Notes: generated by a model not told the origin, from the sequence alone. Positions 1 through 8,007 are shown, counted from the stretch's first letter. The stretch: DNA of 64,000 nt from Saccharothrix sp. NRRL B-16348 (GCF_001280085.1 NZ_LGED01000231.1:51185-115184), one strand, 5' to 3'. Program-made: numbers and translations.

Positions 1-1
1 A

Positions 2-50
2 AAGCCGGCAGGCCCGGCGGGGTAAAGCGTCCCGCCAGGCCTGCCGGCTT
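2..50. terminator. bidirectional hairpin terminator
   Basis: Arms at 2-21 and 31-50 pair over 20 positions with one G-T type mismatch around a 9-base loop. There is no long T run, as is usual in high-GC actinomycetes. It probably ends transcription from a gene lying left of the window. Confidence 0.75.
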
Positions 51-100
51 CGACCAGCCTAAAGCACCCGAACCCATGTCAAATCGGGCCTCGGTGGGGT

Positions 101-168
101 GGTTGCGGGTCCGTTGTGAGGCTGTTGGGTGGGTGAGGGCCTCTGCGGGCGGTTGCGGGTCCGTTGTG
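101..168. repeat. 18-bp direct repeat, two copies
   Basis: The 18-mer GGTTGCGGGTCCGTTGTG occurs at 101-118 and again at 151-168, exactly 50 bp apart, upstream of the TPP enzyme gene. Its core GGGTCCGTTGTGG also occurs in reverse orientation at 10129-10141, so it may be a dispersed intergenic motif. Function unknown. Confidence 0.6.
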
Positions 169-211
169 GGCGGGTACCCGTTCCTTTCTAGGAAGAGCTA
201 GGGAGGACGCG

Positions 212-1996
212 ATGACCGACACCGTTGCCGACTTCGTGCTGCGCCGTCTGCGGGACTGGGGTGTCGAGCACGTCTTCGCCTATCCGGGTGATGGCATCAA
301 CGGGCTGGTTGCGGCTTTTGGGCGGAGTGGTGATCGGCCCAGGTTTGTGCAGGCGCGGCACGAGGAGATGTCCGCGTTGGAGGCCGTGGGGTATGCGAAG
401 TTCGGTGGGCGGGTCGGGGTGTGCATGGCGACGTCCGGGCCCGGGGCGATTCACCTGTTGAACGGGTTGTACGACGCGAAGTTGGACCACGTGCCGGTGG
501 TGGCGATCGTGGGGCAGACCGCTCGTACGGCGATGGGTGGGAGTTATCAGCAGGAGGTGGACCTGCACTCGTTGTTCAAGGATGTCGCGTCGGAGTACTT
601 GGTGGACGTGACGGTGCCCGAGCAGTTGCCCAACGCGTTGGACCGGGCCATTCGGACGGCGGAGGCGGAGCGGGCGCCCACGGCGTTGATCATTCCGGCG
701 GACGTGCAGGAGTTGGAGTACTCGCCGCCCGGGCACGCGTTCAAGCACGTGCCGTCCAGTGCGCCCAGCAGGGGGTGGGCGACGGCCGTGCCGGCGGCGG
801 AGGACGTGGAGCGGGCGGTGGAGGTGTTGAACGCGGGGGAGAAGGTGGCGATTCTCGTCGGGCAGGGTGCACGGGGGGCTGCGGACGAGGTGCGGCAGGT
901 GGCCGAGTTGTTGGGGGCGGGGGTGGCGAAGGCGTTGTTGGGCAAGGACGTGCTGCCTGATGACGAGCCTTGGGTGACCGGGTCGATCGGGTTGTTGGGT
1001 ACGCGGCCCAGTTATGAGTTGATGCGGGACTGCGACACGTTGTTGATCGTGGGTTCGAGCTTTCCGTACTCGCAGTTCCTGCCCGAGTTCGGCAAGGCGC
1101 GGGCGGTGCAGGTGGATGTCGACGGGCGGTTCATCGGGATGCGGTACCCGACCGAGGTGAACTTGGTCGGTGACGCGGGGGCGACGTTGCGGGCGATGGT
1201 CCCGTTGTTGCGGCGCAAGGAGGACCGGGGTTGGCGGGAGGCTGTCGAGGGTGGGGTGGCCGAGTGGTGGGAGGCGTTGCGTCGGCAGTCCTTTGTGGAC
1301 GCGGAGCCGGTGAACCCGATGCGGATCATGTGGGAGTTGTCGCCGCGGTTGCCCGAAGACGCGATCGTGACCGCTGATTCCGGTTCCGCGGCGAACTGGT
1401 ACGCGCGGTTGGTGAAGTTGCGGGGGCGGATGCGGGGGTCGTTGTCGGGCACGTTGGCGACGATGGGCGCCGGGGTGCCGTACGCGATCGGGGCGAAGTT
1501 CGTGCATCCGGAACGGCCGGTGGTGGCGTTGGTCGGTGACGGCGCGATGCAGATGAACGGGTTGGCCGAGTTGATCACGATCGCGCGCTACTACGAAGAG
1601 TGGTCGGATCCGAGGTGCGTGGTGTGCGTCCTGCACAACAACGACCTCAACCAGGTGACGTGGGAGTTGCGGGCGATGGGTGGCGCGCCCAAGTTCGAGC
1701 AGTCGCAGGTGCTGCCCGACGTGGGTTACGCGTCGTTCGCCCGGTCTGTCGGGTTGGGCGGGATCGACGTGTCCGACCCCGCCGACCTGGGCGCTGCGTG
1801 GGACGAGGCGCTGTCCGCTTCCCGGCCCGTGGTGCTGGACGTGCGGTGCGACCCGAACGTGCCGCCGATCCCGCCGCACACGACGTTCGAGCAGACCAAG
1901 GCCACCGCCGAGGCGATGCTGAGGGGCGACCCGGACGCGTGGGACGTGGTCCGGCGCGGGGTGGCGACCAAGGTTCAGGAGTTCCTGCGCGGGTAA
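212..1996 (+). CDS. thiamine pyrophosphate-dependent enzyme, pyruvate oxidase/acetolactate synthase-like
   Basis: A 594-residue protein of the three-domain TPP family (N-terminal PYR, central, C-terminal PP domain). The N-terminal YPGDGINGL and RHEE segments are typical of the pyruvate oxidase/acetohydroxyacid synthase group, with the conserved PYR-domain Glu in RHEE. The TPP/Mg-binding GDG motif is in VALVGDGAMQMN near residue 450, followed by HNND. It probably decarboxylates pyruvate or a related 2-oxo acid. The substrate is not determinable from the sequence; a PoxB-like quinone-linked or oxygen-linked role is possible. The ATG at 212 is chosen because AGGGAGGA lies 4-11 bases upstream. 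The stop is 9 bases before the next gene, so the two are probably co-transcribed. Confidence 0.85.
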   Translation: MTDTVADFVLRRLRDWGVEHVFAYPGDGINGLVAAFGRSGDRPRFVQARHEEMSALEAVGYAKFGGRVGVCMATSGPGAIHLLNGLYDAKLDHVPVVAIVGQTARTAMGGSYQQEVDLHSLFKDVASEYLVDVTVPEQLPNALDRAIRTAEAERAPTALIIPADVQELEYSPPGHAFKHVPSSAPSRGWATAVPAAEDVERAVEVLNAGEKVAILVGQGARGAADEVRQVAELLGAGVAKALLGKDVLPDDEPWVTGSIGLLGTRPSYELMRDCDTLLIVGSSFPYSQFLPEFGKARAVQVDVDGRFIGMRYPTEVNLVGDAGATLRAMVPLLRRKEDRGWREAVEGGVAEWWEALRRQSFVDAEPVNPMRIMWELSPRLPEDAIVTADSGSAANWYARLVKLRGRMRGSLSGTLATMGAGVPYAIGAKFVHPERPVVALVGDGAMQMNGLAELITIARYYEEWSDPRCVVCVLHNNDLNQVTWELRAMGGAPKFEQSQVLPDVGYASFARSVGLGGIDVSDPADLGAAWDEALSASRPVVLDVRCDPNVPPIPPHTTFEQTKATAEAMLRGDPDAWDVVRRGVATKVQEFLRG

Positions 1997-2005
1997 CCGG
2001 TGGCC

Positions 2006-2989
2006 ATGGTGAGCATCGGTTACTTCCTCTCCAGCGAGGAGCACGGGCCGCGCGAGCTGGTGAAGCAGGCGCGGTGGGCGGAGCGGGCCGGGTTCGAGCG
2101 CCTGTGGATCTCCGACCACTACCACCCGTGGAACCGCGAGCAGGGGAACAGCCCGTTCGTGTGGTCCGTCATCGGGGCGCTGTCGGAGGTCACGTCGTTG
2201 CCCATCACGACCGCTGTCACCTGTCCGACGTTACGAATTCACCCGGCCGTGGTGGCTCAGGCCGCGGCGACGGCCGCCGTCCAGTGCCGGGGCGGGTTCA
2301 CCCTCGGGGTGGGCACCGGCGAGGCGTTGAACGAGCACATCTTCGGCGACCCGTGGCCGTCCGCCCCGGAACGGCTGGAGATGCTGGAAGAGGCCGTCGA
2401 GGTGATGCGGGCGCTGTGGACCGGCGAGGAGGTCAGCCACCGCGGCGAGCACTACACGGTCGAGAACGCGCGGCTCTACACGGTGCCGCCGTCACCCGTT
2501 CCGGTGTACGTGTCGGCGTTCGGGCCGAAGGCGGCGGAGGTGGCCGGGCGGATCGGCGACGGCCTGTGCTCCACGATGCCGGACTCCGCGCTGCTCGCGA
2601 AGTTCCGGGCCGCCGGCGGCGCGGGCAAGCCGACGCAGGCCGGGTTCAAGGTGTGCCACGCGTCGTCCGCCGAAGCGGCCGTGAAGACGGCGCACCGGCT
2701 GTGGGCGAACGAGCAGCTGCCCGGCGAACTGGCCCAGGTGCTGCCGACGCCCCGGCACTTCGAGCAGGCGTCGGAGCTGGTCACCGAGGACATGGTGGCC
2801 TCGGCGCTGCCCGTCGGGCCCGACCCGGGGCCTTACCTGGACCGCGTCCGCGAGTTCGCCGACGCGGGCTACGACGAGGTGTACGTGAACCAGATCGGCC
2901 CGGACCAGGAGCGGTTCTTCTCGTTCTGGGCCGAGTCCGTCGCGCCCGAGCTGACGGGCGCCGTCGCCGCGCGGGGAGGAGTGCGATGA
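2006..2989 (+). CDS. F420-dependent LLM-class oxidoreductase (TIGR03557-like)
   Basis: A 327-residue luciferase-like TIM barrel. The start IGYFLSSEE, the WISDHYHPWN segment and GVGTGEALNEHIFG match the F420-dependent glucose-6-phosphate dehydrogenase-like subgroup of the LLM family. Most members use cofactor F420 as hydride carrier. The physiological substrate cannot be read from the sequence. It lies 9 bases after the TPP enzyme and its stop overlaps the next start (ATGA), so the three genes look like one transcript. GTG at 2000 is an in-frame alternative start; ATG 2006 gives the usual family N-terminus. No strong ribosome binding site is visible, which suggests translational coupling. Confidence 0.85.
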   Translation: MVSIGYFLSSEEHGPRELVKQARWAERAGFERLWISDHYHPWNREQGNSPFVWSVIGALSEVTSLPITTAVTCPTLRIHPAVVAQAAATAAVQCRGGFTLGVGTGEALNEHIFGDPWPSAPERLEMLEEAVEVMRALWTGEEVSHRGEHYTVENARLYTVPPSPVPVYVSAFGPKAAEVAGRIGDGLCSTMPDSALLAKFRAAGGAGKPTQAGFKVCHASSAEAAVKTAHRLWANEQLPGELAQVLPTPRHFEQASELVTEDMVASALPVGPDPGPYLDRVREFADAGYDEVYVNQIGPDQERFFSFWAESVAPELTGAVAARGGVR

Positions 2990-3180
2990 CCGATCCGAAC
3001 GAACGACCGCTGGACGAGATCGAGCAGTTCGACGAGGACGAGCTCGGCGTGGATCCGCTGGAGCGCGGTGTCGAGCCGCCTGAGCACTGGAGCGCCGCCG
3101 ACCGCCACGGCACCACGAAACGCGAGCTGCGCGAGGGCGAGACGCTCGACGAGCGGCTGGCGCAGGAGGAGCCGGAGTGA
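2986..3180 (+). CDS. small acidic conserved protein
   Basis: A 64-residue, strongly acidic protein rich in Glu and Asp, with no membrane segment, Cys or known motif. The ATG overlaps the stop of the LLM gene by 4 bases (ATGA) and is preceded by an excellent GGGGAGGAG ribosome binding site. Small acidic proteins like this commonly end actinobacterial operons and lack an assigned role. The coding call rests on the ribosome binding site, the overlap and the biased codon third positions. Function not recognised. Confidence 0.7.
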   Translation: MTDPNERPLDEIEQFDEDELGVDPLERGVEPPEHWSAADRHGTTKRELREGETLDERLAQEEPE

Positions 3181-3220
3181 ATCCCGCCGGCCCGGTAATC
3201 CATCCGATGAGGCGCACCAC

Positions 3221-3247
3221 GTTTGCCCCCCGGGGACCAGCGGGTAA
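3221..3247 (+). promoter_or_regulatory. candidate SigF/SigB-type promoter of the whiB gene
   Basis: GTTT at 3221-3224 and GGGTAA at 3242-3247 are separated by 17 bases. This resembles the actinobacterial stress-sigma consensus GTTT-N15 to N17-GGGTA. Transcription would start near 3254, about 36 bases before the whiB ATG at 3290. The sigF gene itself lies just downstream on the other strand. This is inference from motif match only. Confidence 0.45.
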
Positions 3248-3289
3248 GCCGTGATCAAGCACCTGTGACACCGCAAGGGGGTTCATCCG

Positions 3290-3580
3290 ATGACCAGCAC
3301 CGCGCGCTTGCCCAAGCCCGTGACCGACGTCTGGGACTGGCAGAAGGAAGGGTTGTGCCGAGGCCGTGACAGCGCGGTCTTCTTCCACCCGGACAACGAG
3401 CGCGGCTCCGCCCGCGCCGCCCGCGAGGACAAGGCCAAGCAGCTCTGCGCCCGCTGTCCCGTCGTGGACCCGTGCCGCGAGCACGCGCTCGCGGTGCAGG
3501 AGCCGTACGGCGTCTGGGGCGGCATGGGCGAGGACGAACGCCGCCGAATCATCGCCAACCGCCGCCGTTCCGCCGCCTGA
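3290..3580 (+). CDS. WhiB-family iron-sulfur transcriptional regulator (WhiB3/WhiD-like)
   Basis: A 96-residue WhiB protein. The four iron-sulfur ligands are Cys23, Cys53, Cys56 and Cys62 (CARCPVVDPC), followed by the GVWGG turn at about 74-78 and a basic C-terminal tail for DNA contact. The WDWQ...FFHP(D/E)...ERG pattern is that of M. tuberculosis WhiB3 and Streptomyces WhiD rather than WhiB1. Such proteins bind a [4Fe-4S] cluster and, for several members, sigma-factor region 4. In M. tuberculosis whiB3 lies near another sigma gene (sigD); here it faces sigF across a shared terminator. A SigF-like promoter lies upstream. Confidence 0.9.
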   Translation: MTSTARLPKPVTDVWDWQKEGLCRGRDSAVFFHPDNERGSARAAREDKAKQLCARCPVVDPCREHALAVQEPYGVWGGMGEDERRRIIANRRRSAA

Positions 3581-3630
3581 CGGCCGGTCGCCGCCGGTCG
3601 CCCGGGCCCGCCCCCGCCCCGGACCCCACG

Positions 3631-3674
3631 CGCGCGGAGGCCGCCTGACCCGATCGTCAGGCGGCCTCCGCGCG
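3631..3674. terminator. bidirectional terminator between whiB and sigF
   Basis: A perfect 18-bp inverted repeat, arms 3631-3648 and 3657-3674 with an 8-base loop, sits between two convergent genes and can terminate both. Confidence 0.85.
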
Positions 3675-3679
3675 TCGTC

Positions 3680-4471
3680 CTATTCGGTCAGTCCCTCGCG
3701 CAACTGCCGCAGCGTCTTGGCCAGCAGGCGCGACACGTGCATCTGCGAGATGCCGACCTTCTGCGCGATCTGCGTCTGCGTCATGTTCCCGAAGAACCGC
3801 ATCACCACGATCTTCCGCTCCCGCTCCGGCAGCTTCTCCAGCAACGGGTGCAGGGCCTCGCGCTGCTCGATCGCCTCCAGCTCCGGGTCCTCCTCGCCGA
3901 GCGTGCTGCCCAGCGAGATGGAGCTGTCGTCGGCCACGAGCAGGTCGTCCAACGACGCGCTGTGGTAGGCGTTGCCCGCCGCCAGGCCCTCGTGGATCTC
4001 CTCCCGGGTCAACCCCAGGTGCTGCGCCAGCTCGCTCGGCGTCGGCGCGCGGCCCAGCTCCTGCGACAGCCGCGCCGACCCCGCGTTGATCGCCAGGTGC
4101 AGCTCCTTGAGCCGCCGCGGCATGCGCACCGACCAGCTGGAGTCCCGGAAGTACTTCCGGACCTCGCCCATGATCGTCGGCACCGCGAACGACAGGAAGT
4201 CGCTGCCGCGCTCCGGGTCGAACCGGTCCACCGCGTTGATCAACCCGACCGTGGCCACCTGCACCAGGTCGTCGTGCGGCTCGCCCCGGTGGCCGAACCG
4301 CCGGGCGATGTGCTTGGCCACGGGCAGGTGCTCGGTCACCAGCTCGTCGCGCAGCCGCTCCCGCTCCGGGTCGTCCTTCGCGGTCGCGGCGAGCTGGACG
4401 AACAGCGGCGCCAGGTGGTCGTAGTCACCCTGGGTGCCGGACCGCGTCGTGCCCCCGTCCGACCCCGTCAC
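3680..4471 (-). CDS. sigF: RNA polymerase sigma factor, SigF/SigB stress family
   Basis: A 263-residue group 3 sigma factor. Region 2 is at about 40-110 (VTEHLPVAKHIARRFG, then DDLVQVATVGLINAVDRFDP). Region 3 follows at about 115-190, including MPRRLKELH, and region 4 at about 205-260 with the helix-turn-helix MTQTQIAQKVGISQMHVSR. It directs RNA polymerase to GTTT...GGGTA-type promoters. The GTG start at 4471 overlaps the stop of the upstream anti-sigma gene by 4 bases, the usfX-sigF arrangement of mycobacteria. A longer open frame to 4720 runs through that gene and was not used. Confidence 0.92.
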   Translation of the reverse strand: MTGSDGGTTRSGTQGDYDHLAPLFVQLAATAKDDPERERLRDELVTEHLPVAKHIARRFGHRGEPHDDLVQVATVGLINAVDRFDPERGSDFLSFAVPTIMGEVRKYFRDSSWSVRMPRRLKELHLAINAGSARLSQELGRAPTPSELAQHLGLTREEIHEGLAAGNAYHSASLDDLLVADDSSISLGSTLGEEDPELEAIEQREALHPLLEKLPERERKIVVMRFFGNMTQTQIAQKVGISQMHVSRLLAKTLRQLREGLTE

Positions 4472-4899
4472 GCATCCACCGTCCCCAGCGACCGCTTGAC
4501 CAGGTCGATGTGCACCTCGAACGCGTCCGACTGCGGCGCGACCCACGTCGTCACCGAATCGACCAGGGCGCTCAGCACGCGCCAGCCGAAGCTGTCCCGG
4601 TCCGGTGGCGCGGACCGCTCCGAGCCCACCTTGGTGAACACCTGCACCGAACCGTCCACCACGACGAACTGGGCGCTGAGCACGGCGCCACGCGCGGCCA
4701 GCGAGATCAGGGTCGAGCACGCCTCGTCGACCGCCAGCTTCAGGTCCTCGATGGAGTCAAGGTCGAAGTCCTGCCGCATGGCGATGTCCGCCGCCACGGC
4801 TCGGACGATCGACAGCTGCGTGGGGTCGGCCGCCATCCGCAACTCGACCCCGGCCAGGGCGTTATCCGACTCACCGCTTCGCGGCTCAGTGTGCGACAC
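4468..4899 (-). CDS. anti-sigma factor, RsbW/UsfX-type HATPase
   Basis: A 143-residue GHKL-ATPase-fold protein of the RsbW family. The N-box-like DLKLAVDEACSTLI lies in the middle. Such proteins bind and inhibit the cognate stress sigma factor and phosphorylate, or are titrated by, STAS antagonists. It is translationally coupled to sigF (GTGA overlap). I chose GTG 4899 because GAGGTGA lies 5 bases upstream; GTG 4905 is an alternative. The glycine-rich ATP lid is poorly conserved, as in mycobacterial UsfX. The nearby STAS protein (5798-6217) is a plausible antagonist. Confidence 0.85.
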   Translation of the reverse strand: MSHTEPRSGESDNALAGVELRMAADPTQLSIVRAVAADIAMRQDFDLDSIEDLKLAVDEACSTLISLAARGAVLSAQFVVVDGSVQVFTKVGSERSAPPDRDSFGWRVLSALVDSVTTWVAPQSDAFEVHIDLVKRSLGTVDA

Positions 4900-4946
4900 G
4901 CTCACCTCGTCGTCCGTTCTGTCTCGTTGTGCTGCTGAAGCTATCG

Positions 4947-4972
4947 GTACCCGAATTGATCGTCGCTCACAC
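4947..4972 (-). promoter_or_regulatory. candidate autoregulatory SigF-type promoter of the anti-sigma/sigF operon
   Basis: On the minus strand a GGGTAC -10-like element (plus coordinates 4947-4952) lies 16 bases after GTGT (4969-4972), about 50 bases upstream of the anti-sigma start. Autoregulation is usual for this sigma family. The -35 matches the GTTT consensus at only three of four bases. Confidence 0.35.
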
Positions 4973-5024
4973 GTGTAGCCGACGCGCGGGCCGGGAAGAC
5001 TGACTGGTGCGACGGGGAGGCCTT

Positions 5025-5780
5025 TTGACCGATCAACTCGCGGACCACCACTGGGGAGTGGAGTTCCCGGCACAGCCCGGGCAGCTCGCGGCGGTCCGCG
5101 CCCGGCTCGACGCCTGGCTGGCCGCCGAGGGCCTGCCCGAGGACGACCGGTACGACCTGCTCCTCGCGGTGAACGAAGCCGCCAGCAACGCCGTGGAGCA
5201 CGCGTACCGCCCTGACGAGGGCGGCGTGGTCCACATCGACGCCGACGCCAGACCCGACGGCAGCGTGCGCGTCGTCGTCGCCGACCACGGTGGCTGGCGC
5301 GTGCCGCCGCCGACCCTGACCGCCCGCGGCCGCGGGCTGCTGCTCATGCGCGAGAACGTCGACGAGGTGCTGGTCGACCGCGGCGCCGGCGGCACCACCG
5401 TCACCCTGCTCCTCGCGCCCCGCCACCCGCACCGCGGCACGTTCCTCGCCGCGCCGCCACCACCCGATCCGGTGGACGTGACCGCGCGGGACGGCTGGGT
5501 GGAGGTGCACGTGCGCGGTGACGTGCCGGCGCACGCCGCGCCCGCCGTCCGCCGCCGCATCCTGACCGCCGCACGCGGCGGCACCGTGCCGGTGGTCGTC
5601 GACCTGCGGTCTCTCGGCGAGCGCAACGAAGGTCTGGTCCGGAGCCTGCGCGCGGTCGCGGAGGCCGCCGCCGCGGCCGGCAACCGGGTCGTCGTGCGCG
5701 CACCCGAAGACGGCCACGCCCGCCGCGCGCTCGTCGCGGCGGGCGTCGACCAAGTCGTCGACCTGGTGCCGCACGTCTAG
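5025..5780 (+). CDS. HATPase (RsbW-like) protein with C-terminal STAS-like domain
   Basis: A 251-residue protein. The N-terminal ~130 residues are a serine-kinase-type GHKL ATPase domain: N-box LLLAVNEAASNAVEHAY, G1-like ADHGG, and RGRGLLLMRE as the lid/G2 region. The C-terminal ~110 residues (from DPVDVTARDGWVEVHVRGDV) resemble a STAS domain. It is divergent from the anti-sigma operon and convergent with the STAS gene, so a role in the same partner-switching network is likely. The start is TTG 5025 with GGGGAGG 5 bases upstream; GTG 5007 would lack that spacing. The ATPase-STAS order is less common than single-domain forms. Confidence 0.75.
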   Translation: MTDQLADHHWGVEFPAQPGQLAAVRARLDAWLAAEGLPEDDRYDLLLAVNEAASNAVEHAYRPDEGGVVHIDADARPDGSVRVVVADHGGWRVPPPTLTARGRGLLLMRENVDEVLVDRGAGGTTVTLLLAPRHPHRGTFLAAPPPPDPVDVTARDGWVEVHVRGDVPAHAAPAVRRRILTAARGGTVPVVVDLRSLGERNEGLVRSLRAVAEAAAAAGNRVVVRAPEDGHARRALVAAGVDQVVDLVPHV

Positions 5781-5797
5781 TCCCGTCGTCCGGCCGC

Positions 5798-6217
5798 TCA
5801 GCGCGGCTCGTCCGCCTCCAGCGCCTGCTCGACCGACTCGAACACGCTGAACACCTCACCCAGGCCGGTCGCGGCCAGCGGGCGGGTCACGGCGCGTTCC
5901 ACCGCCACGACGCGGAACGCCGCGTCACGGCGCTTGGCGTGCTGCGACGCCTCCACCAGCACGGCCAGACCGGCCGAGCCGAGGAAGCTCACGCCCGACA
6001 GGTCGAGCACCAGCGCGTTGCCCGCGTCGAGGTGCTTGAGCGCGTCCGCGCGCAGCTGCGGTGCGGTGAGCATGTCGACCTCACCGTTCACCGCGAGCAC
6101 GGTGACGCCATCGGCCGCGGTGCGCGCGGCGAGTCCGAGCTGCCCGGCCCGCGGGCTGTCGGCCGCGGCGGACTCGGCTCCGCTCGTCGCCACGACGTCC
6201 GGATCCTGAACCGTCAC
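5798..6217 (-). CDS. anti-sigma factor antagonist (STAS domain)
   Basis: A 139-residue STAS protein of the RsbV/SpoIIAA class. After an acidic, probably disordered 40-residue lead it shows VNGEVDMLTAPQLRADAL and LVLDLSGVSFLGSAGLAVLVEA. In the latter, Ser in FLGSAG is the position phosphorylated in this family. Dephosphorylated protein binds the anti-sigma factor and frees the sigma factor. GTG 6217 is preceded by AGAGGAGTGCC. The gene lies 1.3 kb from the RsbW-type gene, which makes it a candidate partner. Confidence 0.85.
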   Translation of the reverse strand: MTVQDPDVVATSGAESAAADSPRAGQLGLAARTAADGVTVLAVNGEVDMLTAPQLRADALKHLDAGNALVLDLSGVSFLGSAGLAVLVEASQHAKRRDAAFRVVAVERAVTRPLAATGLGEVFSVFESVEQALEADEPR

Positions 6218-6661
6218 GAGGCACTCCTCTTCAGCTGGAACCGCTGGGTGGGAAGCCCGGACGCACCAAGTGTGCGCGCAGCACTGAACAGCAGCGTGGC
6301 GGAAACGTTTCCCCGCTAGCCGGACTTCCCGGCGCGGCTGTTGGCTCAACCGCTGCGCCACCCACCGTACGTAGCCCGTGGCGACACCACAAGCGCACGG
6401 GCGGCGACCCGATAGGCGCAAGTGTAGTGCGCAGCTCGGTGTGCGGTGGGCGACGGACGGTGAGCGGTTTGGTACCTCCGGGGCCGGTTACACCTCGAGG
6501 GAAGCGTTCCCACCCGTCGTGCGCAACTTGGCGACGCAACGGCCCGCCGGCCGAGACCGGGCACGAATGAGGAGGTGGTCTCGACCACAGTCGCGCAGAA
6601 TCGGGTGACGGGGATAACGCCGCGAGAGCCGTGAGCGACAACCCTGGTGGAGGGATTTCAC
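6218..6661. other. 444-bp intergenic region with two LacI-like palindromes
   Basis: No convincing gene is visible. It contains the perfect 12-bp palindrome GGAAACGTTTCC at 6301-6312, about 85 bases upstream of the STAS gene, and GGGAAGCGTTCCC at 6499-6511. Both resemble LacI-family operators. A weak SigF-like pair, GTTT at 6467 and GGTTAC at 6486 with a 15-base spacer, points toward the small gene at 6662. Confidence 0.4.
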
Positions 6662-6904
6662 ATGAGCACCAGAACGGAAACCGAGACCGAGCCCGCGAAG
6701 CGCGGGGCGGCGCGTGCCGGCACCACAGGCGCGGCGGCGCTGCCCACAGCCCCCTGCAGCGTGGTCTGGAGCAAGGGCCACGCCTACGTGCTCGAAGGTT
6801 TCCGGGCCCGCTGGGTGGGCGTCGACGACCGCGGTCGTCCGCAGGCGCTCAGCGGTGACGAACTGCAACGCCGCGGCTGGAGCCGCACCCGTTCGAACAA
6901 CTGA
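6662..6904 (+). CDS. small basic protein of unknown function
   Basis: An 80-residue protein with a Thr/Glu-rich start (MSTRTETETEPAKRG), a hydrophobic-aromatic core (CSVVWSKGHAYVLEGFRARWVGVDDRGRP) and a basic tail. It has no signal peptide or membrane segment. ATG 6662 has GGTGGAGGG upstream at a spacing of about 7. Not assigned to a family by me. It sits alone between the STAS gene and the phosphatidyltransferase, with strong third-position GC supporting coding. Confidence 0.6.
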   Translation: MSTRTETETEPAKRGAARAGTTGAAALPTAPCSVVWSKGHAYVLEGFRARWVGVDDRGRPQALSGDELQRRGWSRTRSNN

Positions 6905-6974
6905 GCGAGGCGCGCGGGCCTCGCACCGCGAGTCGACCACCGGTGCACGCCGGGCGGCCATCTACAGTGCGGAC

Positions 6975-7562
6975 GTGTCGCACGATCCAGCCGACCGGCT
7001 GCTGACCATCCCGAACGCGCTGAGCGTGTTGCGGCTGCTCGGCGTGCCCCTGTTCCTGTACCTGCTGCTCGGACCGCACGCGGACGGCTGGGCGCTGGTC
7101 GTGCTGGTCGCGGCGGGCCTGTCCGACTGGCTCGACGGCAAGATCGCCCGGTGGCTCGACCAGGCCAGCAGGCTCGGCGCCCTGCTCGACCCGGCCGCCG
7201 ACCGCCTCTACATCCTCGCCACGCTGGTGGCGTTCGTCGTGCGCGGCATCGTGCCCTGGTGGGTGGCGGCGGTGCTGGTCGGCCGCGAACTCGTCGTCGG
7301 CGTCTGCCTGCCCGTGCTCCGGGCCCGCGGCTACGGCCCGTTCGAGGTCAACTACCTCGGCAAGGCGGCCACGTTCAACCTGCTCTACGCGTTCCCCATG
7401 CTCCTGCTCGCCCAGGGCACGTCGACCGCCGCGCAGATCGCCCGTCCGGTGGCCTACGCGTTCATGGTCTGGGGAGGAGCCTTGTACCTGTGGTCGGGCG
7501 TGCTGTACGTCTACCAGTTCACCCTCGCGATGCGGCGATCGCCGGGTGTCGCGTCGGCCTGA
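6975..7562 (+). CDS. CDP-alcohol phosphatidyltransferase (PgsA-like)
   Basis: A 195-residue integral membrane enzyme. The CDP-OH-P signature D-x2-D-G-x2-A-R-x8-G-x3-D-x3-D is complete in SDWLDGKIARWLDQASRLG followed by ALLDPAADR (about residues 46-73). Four or more hydrophobic helices follow. It transfers a phosphatidyl group from CDP-diacylglycerol to an alcohol acceptor, possibly glycerol-3-phosphate or cardiolipin synthesis; the acceptor is not certain. It occupies the place of Rv1822 (pgsA2) in the conserved order. Start GTG 6975 gives VSHDPADRLLTIPN. Confidence 0.85.
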   Translation: MSHDPADRLLTIPNALSVLRLLGVPLFLYLLLGPHADGWALVVLVAAGLSDWLDGKIARWLDQASRLGALLDPAADRLYILATLVAFVVRGIVPWWVAAVLVGRELVVGVCLPVLRARGYGPFEVNYLGKAATFNLLYAFPMLLLAQGTSTAAQIARPVAYAFMVWGGALYLWSGVLYVYQFTLAMRRSPGVASA

Positions 7563-7623
7563 ACGCCGACGTGGGAAGATCCGGCGGAGCGTTGATCCAC
7601 CGTCATTGAAGGAGCACACCGCG

Positions 7624-8007
7624 GTGATTCCCGAGGAGCTCAAGTACACCGAGGAACATGAGTGGGTGCTGCGCACTGGTGAGGACACCGTGCGCGTGGG
7701 CATCACCGACTACGCCCAGGAACAGCTCGGCGACGTCGTGTTCGTCCAGCTCCCGGAACTCGGCGAGCAGGTCGCGGCCGGCCAGACGCTGGGCGAGGTG
7801 GAGTCGACCAAGAGCGTGTCGGACATCTACGCGCCGCTCGCCGGTGAGGTCGTCGCCCGCAACGACTCGCTCGACCAACAGCCCGACCTGGTGAACTCCG
7901 ACCCGTACGGCGAGGGGTGGATGGTGGAATTGCGGCTGGAGGACCCGACCGCGGTCGACGACCTGCTCGACGCCGCCGCGTACCAGGAGCTGGCGGCATC
8001 GGAGTGA
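7624..8007 (+). CDS. gcvH: glycine cleavage system H protein
   Basis: A 127-residue lipoyl carrier of the glycine cleavage complex. The lipoylated Lys is Lys63 in GEVESTKSVSDIYAPLAG. The start YTEEHEWV and the C-terminal NSDPYGEGWM are family hallmarks and the length is normal. It shuttles the aminomethyl group between the P, T and L proteins. GTG 7624 follows GAAGGAGC at a spacing of about 8. It is separated from gcvP by garA, ftsR, a nuclease and a merR gene, as in M. tuberculosis. lipB at the end of the window supplies its octanoyl group. Confidence 0.96.
   Translation: MIPEELKYTEEHEWVLRTGEDTVRVGITDYAQEQLGDVVFVQLPELGEQVAAGQTLGEVESTKSVSDIYAPLAGEVVARNDSLDQQPDLVNSDPYGEGWMVELRLEDPTAVDDLLDAAAYQELAASE

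Noticed and set aside
188..2125. 645-codon minus-strand open frame opposite the TPP enzyme
   Set aside because: Same shadow effect; the plus-strand product has a complete TPP family pattern.
3680..4720. 346-residue form of the sigma factor
   Set aside because: The extra N-terminus is the shadow of the anti-sigma gene; GTG 4471 with GTGA overlap is the better start.
6301..6312. GGAAACGTTTCC as a definite LacI operator
   Set aside because: Only one palindrome far from the gene start and no linked LacI gene; kept as a note in the intergenic entry.
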